Below, piece by piece: positions 1-5,963 of a DNA stretch of 10,000 nt (position 1 is the stretch's first letter; every line of letters starts with the position of its first letter). Both the position numbers and the translations under genes were made by a program. The notes under the pieces were generated by a model that was given only the letters and a program-made list of their open reading frames with translations, was not told the origin of the DNA and ran no database searches. The DNA lies in the NCBI GenBank assembly GCA_020217065.1, contig JAIWOB010000014.1, positions 1 to 10,000 on the forward strand, written 5' to 3'. This stretch comes from Chloroflexota bacterium (GTDB taxonomy: Bacteria > Chloroflexota > Anaerolineae > Anaerolineales > Villigracilaceae).

Positions 1-8
1 AAATAGAT

Positions 9-983
9 TTAAAAGAATTTGTCGTAGACGCGTTTTTCTTCCAGTCGCTGCAAGAATTTTTCAAGAAAAGAGTTGATATACCGCGCAAAGGCTTGCGCCA
101 TTTCCTTTTCGTTGTTGTTAAAAGGGGAAACGCTGAATCGCGAAAGCGAAAGCAGCCCTACGATTCCATGCCGGTCTGTGATGGGGACGCCCATCCAGGA
201 GCGCGTTTTGGACGGAGCGTAAGCGCCATTCCAGGCGGGCGCCATTTTCACGTCTTCGATATTCAACGGCTGCTTCATGCGACGCACGGCGCGATAGATG
301 TCGTTTGCGCTCCACAGGTCGTCTAACAGGGTGATATGCTTGCTTCCCCGCAGCGTTTCATAGTTCGATTGGTTTTGAAGCAACACATCGGCTTCATGAT
401 AGGGCGCGACGAGGCGCAGGCTTTCGAGAATCAACTCGACGACGTTGCGTTCTTGAGACCCGCTGGCGAGAATCATATCAATATTATTCATCGAACCGAC
501 GACGCTGTTTATATTGCTCAATAATTGCGACTGGCTCAATAGCAGCGCATACATATCCAGCAGGGCGTAGCCGCCGTTGTCGTATTCCACGATGATAGGG
601 TCGTAGACGCTGCCCTGCGGGCGGCTGAGGGCAAGTTTGGCGGCTGTGTTGATGTTGGTTTGACTTTTAAGGGTGAAAGCGTCTACGCGTAACTCCAACA
701 GCAAGTCGCTGATGGGCTTGCCGAGGAAGAGTTCAATCCCATAGCGCCGCCCCAGCCGCTCGAAGATTTTATGACGCGGCGCCGCTCCCAGCAGCCTTGT
801 TCCCTGCATGACGATAACCCCAGGCAGGAGGATATTCGCCTGCAAATGCTTTACCGCCTGCTCCACCGGCGTATCGTACGATACGATATAGTCCGAAAGC
901 GGCAGGTCGCCGATGCAAACTGGCGCTGGGATTTGCCCTGTCGGAAAAATGTTGAAATAGTGCGGGATGGAGCTGGTTTTCAT
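9..983 (-). CDS. CBS-pair plus GAF domain protein (putative sensory/regulatory protein)
   Basis: This 324-residue protein is complete: the ATG is at 983 and TAA is at 9-11. Residues about 24-160 look like two CBS-type repeats. The first runs through the DYIVSYDTPVEQA stretch and the second through ISDLL to the YDPIIVEYDNGGYALLD stretch. Residues about 165-315 look like a GAF domain ending in the typical pattern RSWMGVPI, then IVGLLSLSR, then a C-terminal helix. CBS pairs usually bind adenosine nucleotides and GAF domains bind small ligands, so a signal-sensing role is inferred. No kinase, GGDEF, EAL, HTH or phosphatase output domain follows, so it either acts on a partner or is a degenerate sensor. 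There are no membrane segments, so it is cytoplasmic. A TATAAT box lies 12 nt before the ATG and no SD is visible. It lies downstream of the NAD-salvage genes on the same strand, but probably has its own promoter. Confidence 0.72.
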   Translation of the reverse strand: MKTSSIPHYFNIFPTGQIPAPVCIGDLPLSDYIVSYDTPVEQAVKHLQANILLPGVIVMQGTRLLGAAPRHKIFERLGRRYGIELFLGKPISDLLLELRVDAFTLKSQTNINTAAKLALSRPQGSVYDPIIVEYDNGGYALLDMYALLLSQSQLLSNINSVVGSMNNIDMILASGSQERNVVELILESLRLVAPYHEADVLLQNQSNYETLRGSKHITLLDDLWSANDIYRAVRRMKQPLNIEDVKMAPAWNGAYAPSKTRSWMGVPITDRHGIVGLLSLSRFSVSPFNNNEKEMAQAFARYINSFLEKFLQRLEEKRVYDKFF

Positions 984-995
984 AGGTTCAGCGGC

Positions 996-1001
996 ATTAT
1001 A
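996..1001 (-). promoter_or_regulatory. Candidate -10 box (TATAAT) for the CBS-GAF gene
   Basis: A perfect TATAAT on the minus strand ends 12 nt before the ATG at 983. Initiation at the usual distance would leave a leader of only about 5-6 nt, which fits the absence of an SD. No good -35 hexamer is seen 16-18 bp upstream, so the call rests on the -10 match and its position. Confidence 0.45.
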
Positions 1002-1038
1002 AAAAACGACGCTTAACCTTCTTTGAAGGGCGGGTTAA
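1001..1038 (-). terminator. Weak candidate intrinsic terminator after pncB
   Basis: Read on the minus strand, CCTTC and GAAGG (plus-strand positions 1017-1029, 3-nt loop) can form a 5-bp hairpin, possibly extended by flanking TTAA/TTAA. A run of six T follows at 1001-1006. The stem is short and the T-run begins about 10 nt after it, so this is suggestive only. The T-run directly abuts the TATAAT box of the next gene. Confidence 0.25.
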
Positions 1039-1091
1039 CGAGGCTTAAACGTTTTTAGAAACCGGTTTTTGCGGGGCGGAGCGAGCCGTCT

Positions 1092-2435
1092 TTACCAGAC
1101 CCTCTCTAAATTTTCGTTGTTTCCGCTTCGGCGTCCCACTTTTGCCATGTCAATCCATTCGCCGTGAACTTTGACGCGCACTACGTCCGCCGTGTAGTCG
1201 GTGGTTGTGCCGTTTCCGTTGCTGAATAAATATGAGCCGACGGCGTAAATATCTACCGGCACTTCCAGCTTTTCGAACTTGCGGATTTTTTCCGGGTTGA
1301 ATCCGCCTGAGACGACGATTTTCACCCTGCGGCAGTATTCGCGCGCCTTTTCTCTCCACGCTTCGGGCAGGTCCCAGTTTGTCCATACTTGGTCTAACGC
1401 CTGGCGGACGTTGAAAACCAGCCGTGGGTTGACGCCCAGGTCGAGGGCGGGGTCTCCCAACGGTTGGACGGATACGTCGCGCAGGCTGGCGCTGGTGTCC
1501 AGCCGCACGCCGTATAAGCGGTACTTCTTCGCCTCTTCCGCATTGCCCGCGTCTATTAACTCGCGGTATTTTGCGAACATTTTTTCCAACACGCGCAAGG
1601 CGTCGCGGACTGAGTCGTTGTTGAAGTCCACCAGCGCAATACGCGGAATCTGGGCGGGGAGGATGCGTGAAAACGCCATCATGGCTTCGGCGGTGTCGCC
1701 GAGAAAGGAGGCGATGGCGGCATGAGCCACTGTTCCGCCGCCCGCGCCGCCCCACCAGTCTCCTTGCGCGTCGGTTGAGACAAAAGCGCCGATGTCGTGG
1801 GCGTGGTCGCGGTTGAAGCGCTGAAGGGCGATATTGTAGGCGTAACCGTCCGCCGCCTGCACCTCATGCACGTCGAATCTGGCGGGAAAGAAAAGGACGG
1901 GCTTGCCCTTTGCCGCGACGAGGGTTTCATACACGTTTGTCGCCACGCGGCTGGCGCGGGTGAGGATTCCCAGCGAGGGGGTTTCCAACAGGGCAAAGTC
2001 GCGGTAGCGTCCGCGCACTTTGATGACAGGCTGAACGTTTTTGGGGTCGCCGTCGTATTTGACGATGGTGCCGTCTTGAACCGCCCAGACTTCAAGTTTG
2101 TCGGACGTGTCCACGAACTTGTCGCCTTCGAAATAACCCGTGCAATGACGCAGCATGGCGAGCGCCTTATCCACGCCGACGACAGTGGTTTTGCCCAAGC
2201 GCCGGGTGAACCACTGCATTTCAACTTCGATGTCGCCGACGGCGATTTGTTCGGGGGAAATTCCCGGCGGCAGGTTGTGATTCTCCCCCGAATAGACGTA
2301 TCCCTCCTTTGCCAGCGCAGTCAACATGCGGTTAATGTTTTCGAAATATTTATCCGAGTACCATCCCCGTCTCATGCGCTCGATGTCAAGTTTGAACGTT
2401 TCGTTTGTCAGTCGTTTGCCGTCGAAAATGGACAT
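1092..2435 (-). CDS. pncB: Nicotinate phosphoribosyltransferase
   Basis: This 447-residue enzyme converts nicotinate plus PRPP to nicotinate mononucleotide, the committing step of Preiss-Handler NAD salvage, in the cytoplasm. Family signatures seen are the N-terminal RRGWYSDKYF stretch (22-31), TRASRVATN (159-167), a glycine-rich GGTVAHA (233-239), VRLDTS (310-315) and VSGGFN (375-380) followed by DIYAVGSYLF (395-404). The last motifs match the phosphate/PRPP-binding side of the type II PRTase barrel. Length is normal for the family and the reading frame is intact. The ATG at 2435 is preceded by GAGGAG only 2 nt away, which is unusually close. It follows a nicotinamidase-like gene by 67 bp on the same strand, and together they would turn nicotinamide into NaMN. 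The alternative, a nicotinamide phosphoribosyltransferase, is less likely given the overall pattern and the neighbour. Confidence 0.93.
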   Translation of the reverse strand: MSIFDGKRLTNETFKLDIERMRRGWYSDKYFENINRMLTALAKEGYVYSGENHNLPPGISPEQIAVGDIEVEMQWFTRRLGKTTVVGVDKALAMLRHCTGYFEGDKFVDTSDKLEVWAVQDGTIVKYDGDPKNVQPVIKVRGRYRDFALLETPSLGILTRASRVATNVYETLVAAKGKPVLFFPARFDVHEVQAADGYAYNIALQRFNRDHAHDIGAFVSTDAQGDWWGGAGGGTVAHAAIASFLGDTAEAMMAFSRILPAQIPRIALVDFNNDSVRDALRVLEKMFAKYRELIDAGNAEEAKKYRLYGVRLDTSASLRDVSVQPLGDPALDLGVNPRLVFNVRQALDQVWTNWDLPEAWREKAREYCRRVKIVVSGGFNPEKIRKFEKLEVPVDIYAVGSYLFSNGNGTTTDYTADVVRVKVHGEWIDMAKVGRRSGNNENLERVW

Positions 2436-2437
2436 GG

Positions 2438-2443
2438 CTCCTC
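2438..2443 (-). promoter_or_regulatory. Close-set ribosome binding site (GAGGAG) of pncB
   Basis: GAGGAG lies on the minus strand with only two bases (CC) between it and the ATG at 2435. The match to anti-SD is strong but the spacing is much shorter than the usual 5-9 nt. No nearby in-frame start downstream fits the conserved N-terminus better, so the start is kept. Confidence 0.55.
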
Positions 2444-2502
2444 AGTGCAAGCGTTTGTTGGGAGTTGAATGCGCGTCCTTTGAGCCGCGCATTGCGAATG
2501 GG

Positions 2503-3510
2503 TTATCCCAGGATATGGGTTGATTGGATGACGTTCATCCCCGCTTGCGCGAAATTCTCAAAGGCTGCGTTCGCCTGGTCGGTGAAATCCGCGCCGGGGA
2601 CGACGACGGGGGAGGAGCAGTCTTCGAGCAGGTATACCTTCTTTGCCAGTTCAGGCTTGGTCTCGCGGATGTCGTCCAGCAGGTCGGAGATGGTCCATGC
2701 CACGCAATGACTCTTCGCCTGTCCCGCAATGACAAGCGCGTCCACCGTTTGCAAATTCTTGATGAACGAGTCGTTGTGGCTGCCGAGCGTCTCGCCTTGG
2801 GGACCTTTCATGACATCGGGTTTGATGACGGAATAATGCTCGGTGAAGGGTTGTTCGCCCTTGATTTCAAACTTCGGCTGGGAAAGCCGCGCAATCGAAT
2901 GAAAGAAAATCGCCTCCTCGACGGCGGGGACGAGAGCGTGTCCAATCCCGCCAAGCATGGCGTGATAGGGCCAGATGGTCAGCGCATATTTACCGCGCTG
3001 GCGCAAGGTTTCGGCGTAGTGAATCATCATCCGCTGACCGTATTCGGGCGTGACGCCGTAACGCGGCGCGAGGACGGGGTTGAATTTCCATTCGCCGCGC
3101 TGAAGATGCTCCGCCTGAATGACGGTGTAGGGCGACGGGTGATTGCCTTCCGCGTCTACAAAGAAGACGGGATGGAAAATCTGCTGCGACAGGTGGGTGT
3201 CCAGCGTGGCGGTAATGTCGGTAATATTTCCCAGATTGCGATAGATAAACTCGCATAAGCGGAGATTATCGTCCACTGCGCCGCGCCCGCTGCGCCCGCC
3301 GACAAAGAGCTCGAAGCCGGGAATGCAGAAGGTGTTTTGCGCGTCCACAATCAGAAGGGAAATTCTGCCGCTTGAAACGGGAGCGGGTTCAAGGTTGTGC
3401 CGCTGCGCCCATTCGCGCGCCTGGGCGGCGCGGGCGGCATAATCCACTTTCCAGATTTCGCCGACTCGCGCCGGCTCAAAAAAATCGGGGATGGGGAGTT
3501 GTCGTTTCAT
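2503..3510 (-). CDS. Nicotinamidase-like cysteine hydrolase (isochorismatase superfamily)
   Basis: I start this protein at the ATG at 3510, giving 335 residues. The frame is open upstream to 3675, but that extension overlaps the preceding gene and does not look conserved. Superfamily residues are visible: catalytic Asp56 in LLIVDAQNTF, likely metal ligands Asp104, His106 and His113 in DTHLSQQIFH, and the WPYH motif (180-183), which matches the WPxHC motif of nicotinamidases with Cys replaced by Ala. Lys218 (EIKG) is a candidate catalytic lysine and Cys269 (KSHCV) is the nucleophile. The likely reaction is hydrolysis of nicotinamide to nicotinate and ammonia, supported mainly by pncB lying 67 bp downstream. 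It is long for the family (usually about 180-215 aa), with about 45 extra N-terminal residues and a longer middle. Another amidase activity in the superfamily is possible. Confidence 0.82.
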   Translation of the reverse strand: MKRQLPIPDFFEPARVGEIWKVDYAARAAQAREWAQRHNLEPAPVSSGRISLLIVDAQNTFCIPGFELFVGGRSGRGAVDDNLRLCEFIYRNLGNITDITATLDTHLSQQIFHPVFFVDAEGNHPSPYTVIQAEHLQRGEWKFNPVLAPRYGVTPEYGQRMMIHYAETLRQRGKYALTIWPYHAMLGGIGHALVPAVEEAIFFHSIARLSQPKFEIKGEQPFTEHYSVIKPDVMKGPQGETLGSHNDSFIKNLQTVDALVIAGQAKSHCVAWTISDLLDDIRETKPELAKKVYLLEDCSSPVVVPGADFTDQANAAFENFAQAGMNVIQSTHILG

Positions 3511-3516
3511 GCCCCT

Positions 3517-3522
3517 AGTATA
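3517..3522 (-). promoter_or_regulatory. Candidate -10 box (TATACT) for the nicotinamidase-like gene
   Basis: TATACT on the minus strand ends 6 nt before the ATG at 3510. If used, transcription would begin at or next to the start codon and give a leaderless mRNA. No well-spaced SD exists at this start. The box lies in the 31-bp gap after the membrane-protein gene, and no convincing -35 element is seen. Co-transcription from upstream is the alternative. Confidence 0.35.
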
Positions 3523-3541
3523 ACGAAAAACGGCTTTCAGG

Positions 3542-3961
3542 TCATGGAAAAATTGGAGGTTGTTTTTGTTTTTCGCCGCGCAGGAGGAAAAGCGGAAGGA
3601 CCAGGGCGAAGGCTGCGCCTGGCAGGCACAAAGGCAGGAAACAGGCAAGGTAAAAGCCAAGCAGGGAATATCCAATGGAGGCGGAGGTAATGTCGGCGGC
3701 GCTCCCGTCGGTTTTGACGCATTCCACGTAGAAGCTTCTTTCGCCCGGGCGGTGGTATGAAGCCTTGAATTCCTCGTACCTTATTGTCCCATCGGGACAG
3801 GAGAGCGGAGCGGCGAGGCGGAATACCCGCTCAGGCGCGGACGCCATGGTCACGCCCGCGATTCCTCCGAAAGACACCAGGGCGGTGAAACTGGAAATCG
3901 CGCACACAAGAACAAGCCCAAGAACCTGTCCCATCAACACGCCTGCAAAACGGGATTTCAT
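3542..3961 (-). CDS. Small membrane protein of unknown function, two hydrophobic regions
   Basis: I do not recognise the family of this 139-residue protein. There is a hydrophobic N-terminal region (about 5-40) and a second long one (about 96-128), which ends with LFLLRGEKQKQ and a basic tail. Between them is a polar loop of about 55 residues holding two cysteines (Cys55 in SCPDG and Cys81 in VECVK), which could form a disulfide if the loop faces outside. With RGEKQKQ inside, a two-helix hairpin with both ends cytoplasmic is the simplest topology. The start is well supported: a full AAGGAGG lies 6 nt before the ATG at 3961. It sits 31 bp ahead of the nicotinamidase-like gene on the same strand, so co-transcription is possible but gives no clue to function. 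It is a real gene rather than a shadow because of the SD and the coherent hydrophobic pattern. Confidence 0.7.
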   Translation of the reverse strand: MKSRFAGVLMGQVLGLVLVCAISSFTALVSFGGIAGVTMASAPERVFRLAAPLSCPDGTIRYEEFKASYHRPGERSFYVECVKTDGSAADITSASIGYSLLGFYLACFLPLCLPGAAFALVLPLFLLRGEKQKQPPIFP

Positions 3962-4181
3962 GAAAGCCTCCTTCTACCATTAATGTTTTTACCTGCGTCT
4001 AAAGTCCGTTTGAACGACGGGATTATTTTACTTTATCTCCGGGCGCGGGTTAGTCGCCTTTTCCCTTGAATGCGGCGCGGAGACGGTTGTAAAAAACAGC
4101 CGCGCGCGAGCCGGCGACATGAGGTTGCGTAAATAAAATATGGTATCCTTAATTCAAATTATCCAGGGAGCGTTTCTTGTC
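3962..4181. other. Divergent intergenic region between the membrane protein and the dNK genes
   Basis: This 220-bp gap must hold promoters for both directions. On the minus strand a poor pair, TTCAAA then 17 bp then TAAAAA, precedes the membrane-protein gene. On the plus strand TAAAAT occurs at 4134-4139 without a clear -35. A small hairpin can form at 4085-4103 (CGGTTG/CAGCCG with one GU pair and a 7-nt A-rich loop), with no T-run after it. No gene is seen here. Confidence 0.4.
3967..3973 (-). promoter_or_regulatory. Strong ribosome binding site (AAGGAGG) of the membrane protein
   Basis: A full-length SD match on the minus strand lies 6 nt upstream of the ATG at 3961. It is the best SD in the window and fixes the start of the small membrane protein. 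Confidence 0.8.
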
Positions 4182-4817
4182 ATGTACATCGCCATCGAAG
4201 GAGTGATTGGGGTCGGTAAAACCACCCTAGCCCGCTTGCTGCAAAACGCCTTTGAAGCGGAGGTCTTGCTGGAGGTGTTCGAGGAGAACCCCTTTCTTTC
4301 CGATTTTTACGCCGACCGCGCGCGTTACGCCTTCCAAACCCAGATTTTCTTCCTGCTCAGCCGTTACCGGCAGCAAAACAGCGCCGTTCCCAAAGCGCTT
4401 TCCGAAGGCAGGAACTTGATTGCCGATTATACTTTCGCCAAGGACGCCCTCTTTGCGGGCATTAATCTCAAAGGCGACGAATTGGACATGTATCATAAAG
4501 TGCATGAGGCGCTGGGGGAGAAAATCCCCAAACCCGACCTGGTGGTATATTTGCAAGCCAGCGCCGATACGCTTATGAACCGCATTGCCCTGCGCGACCG
4601 ACCCTATGAACGGCAGATGGAGCGCGGCTATATTGAAGAACTCAACGCGGCGTACGAAGGTTTTTTCTCCGCATCGTTTGACCATACGCCCGTCTTGAAA
4701 ATAGACACCAACAACTTAAACGTCGTCCAGAATCCCGAACACCTCAAATTCATTGAAAACCGCATCCGCGAGGCGTTGGGGCTGGTTCCCTTTCAACCGA
4801 GCCTGCCTTTGGGATGA
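4182..4817 (+). CDS. Deoxynucleoside kinase (dNK / dGK-dAK family)
   Basis: Started at ATG 4182, this is a 211-residue protein. An in-frame ATG at 4140 would add 14 residues ahead of the conserved MYIAIEGVIGVGKTT start, so I reject it. The P-loop is at 7-14 (GVIGVGKT). The acidic segment LEVFEENPF (30-38) carries the catalytic Glu expected in this family. ADYTFAKDALFA (81-92) replaces the more usual DRS-type motif. The LID region RIALRDRPYERQME (134-147), with several arginines, is followed by a conserved Tyr/Glu stretch. The enzyme phosphorylates deoxynucleosides using NTP to feed dNTP salvage in the cytoplasm. Substrate preference among dA, dG, dC and dT cannot be read from the sequence. 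A GGGAG at 4166-4170 is a distant SD (11 nt). It is followed 75 bp later by a nucleotidyltransferase-fold gene on the same strand. Confidence 0.88.
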   Translation: MYIAIEGVIGVGKTTLARLLQNAFEAEVLLEVFEENPFLSDFYADRARYAFQTQIFFLLSRYRQQNSAVPKALSEGRNLIADYTFAKDALFAGINLKGDELDMYHKVHEALGEKIPKPDLVVYLQASADTLMNRIALRDRPYERQMERGYIEELNAAYEGFFSASFDHTPVLKIDTNNLNVVQNPEHLKFIENRIREALGLVPFQPSLPLG

Positions 4818-4878
4818 ATTTTTATCTCATGAAGGACGACTCTTTTTTCTAGACTCAATGCGCTTTTCCGCGACACTT

Positions 4879-4884
4879 AAAAGG
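4879..4884 (+). promoter_or_regulatory. Ribosome binding site (AAAAGG) that sets the nucleotidyltransferase start
   Basis: AAAAGG lies 8 nt before ATG 4893 but only 2 nt before the in-frame GTG at 4887. The spacing favours the ATG, two codons inside the longest open frame. Confidence 0.55.
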
Positions 4885-4892
4885 ATGTGTTT

Positions 4893-5924
4893 ATGCGCGT
4901 GACTCGCGAATCCCTGCTCCGAATCGCCAAAGAAACCGCCCAGGAAAGGGCGTATAACGACGCGGATATTATCGCCGCCTATCTCACCGGCTCTCTCCTT
5001 AATGTGGACCCGATGCTGGGCGGCACGGCGGATATTGACATCGTTTTCGTTCACAAAAGCCAGCCCAAACAAGCGCGCGAGTTCGTCAAACTCACCCCAG
5101 ATTTTCACCTTGACGTCAGCCGCCGTATGAAGGAAGAGTTTAAATCGCCCCGCGAATTGCGCGGCGACCCCTGGCTGGGATATGAAATGTACGACCCCAT
5201 CCTGCTCTATGAACGCGAAAAGTTTTTCGACTTCGTGCAGGCGAGTCTGCGCGCCGGGTTCGATTTCGAACAGCCGCCCCTCATGCTGCAGCGCTGCCGC
5301 AAAATGCTCTCTCATGGACGCGGCATCTGGATGGATTTGACCGAAGCGGAAGAGTCCGCCGTCGGTCCAAAAGAAGTCAGAAGATACATGAAGTCTCTGT
5401 TTCACGCGCTGAACGCGGTGGCGGAGTTGAGCGGTCCGCCCATTCAGGAACGCAGGCTTTTGCTGGAATTCCCCGCCCGCGCCGAAGCCGCCGGCAAGCC
5501 TGATATGGTTGCGACCGCTTTCAGCCTGTTGGGTTCGAACCGGGTTGACGTAGACAAGGTCAAGACCTGGCTCTCCGATTGGAAATCCGCTTACACGCTT
5601 GCCTGCGAAAAGCCAGGCGTAGATTTACGCATTCATCCGGCGCGCTTGAATTATTACGAAAAAGCCGTCAAAGCCATGTTGGAAGGAAACATTCCCTTTG
5701 CGGCGCTCTGGCCCCTGCTTTCCACTTGGACCTCGGCGGCGCAAACGCTGGAAGGCGACCATCTTGAATTTTGGCGAAAGGCGGCGGGAGAACTGGGGTT
5801 GCTTGGCTCCGAATTCGCCGCGCGGCTGGAAGGTCTCGACCGTTTTATGGACGAAATTGAGATTACCTTCGAAGAAATTGCCCGCGACAACGGCTTGGAT
5901 GTGGAAGCGCCCGCCGGGCTTTAA
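4893..5924 (+). CDS. Nucleotidyltransferase-fold protein with helical C-terminal domain, function unknown
   Basis: This is a 343-residue protein. The N-terminal third carries the polymerase-beta-type nucleotidyltransferase signature: Gly33-Ser34, then Asp47-x-Asp49 in ADIDIVF, then a third acidic residue, Asp74, in FHLDVS. All three metal-binding positions are present, so the site could be active. The remaining 240 residues are predicted mostly helical and include YMKSLFHALNAVAEL (165-179) and a segment around ERRLLLEFPARAEA (186-199). This layout resembles the catalytic-plus-helical arrangement of aminoglycoside nucleotidyltransferases, but I cannot assign a substrate. It follows the deoxynucleoside kinase by 75 bp, so the two may be co-transcribed. 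Its 3' end converges on the ABC-F gene with a 39-bp gap. Confidence 0.75.
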   Translation: MRVTRESLLRIAKETAQERAYNDADIIAAYLTGSLLNVDPMLGGTADIDIVFVHKSQPKQAREFVKLTPDFHLDVSRRMKEEFKSPRELRGDPWLGYEMYDPILLYEREKFFDFVQASLRAGFDFEQPPLMLQRCRKMLSHGRGIWMDLTEAEESAVGPKEVRRYMKSLFHALNAVAELSGPPIQERRLLLEFPARAEAAGKPDMVATAFSLLGSNRVDVDKVKTWLSDWKSAYTLACEKPGVDLRIHPARLNYYEKAVKAMLEGNIPFAALWPLLSTWTSAAQTLEGDHLEFWRKAAGELGLLGSEFAARLEGLDRFMDEIEITFEEIARDNGLDVEAPAGL

Positions 5925-5963
5925 CCGCTCCAGCGGGGGGCAACGCCAGAACAAGCGGCTGCC

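Noticed and set aside
3508..3675. Longer start (3675) for the nicotinamidase-like hydrolase
   Set aside because: The added 55 residues overlap the end of the membrane-protein gene, have cysteine-rich shadow-like composition and lack an SD. The ATG at 3510 begins a plausible conserved N-terminus.
5925..5963. Bidirectional terminator between the convergent nucleotidyltransferase and ABC-F genes
   Set aside because: A CCGCT/AGCGG hairpin is possible at 5925-5936, but the 2-nt loop is too tight and no T-run follows on either strand.
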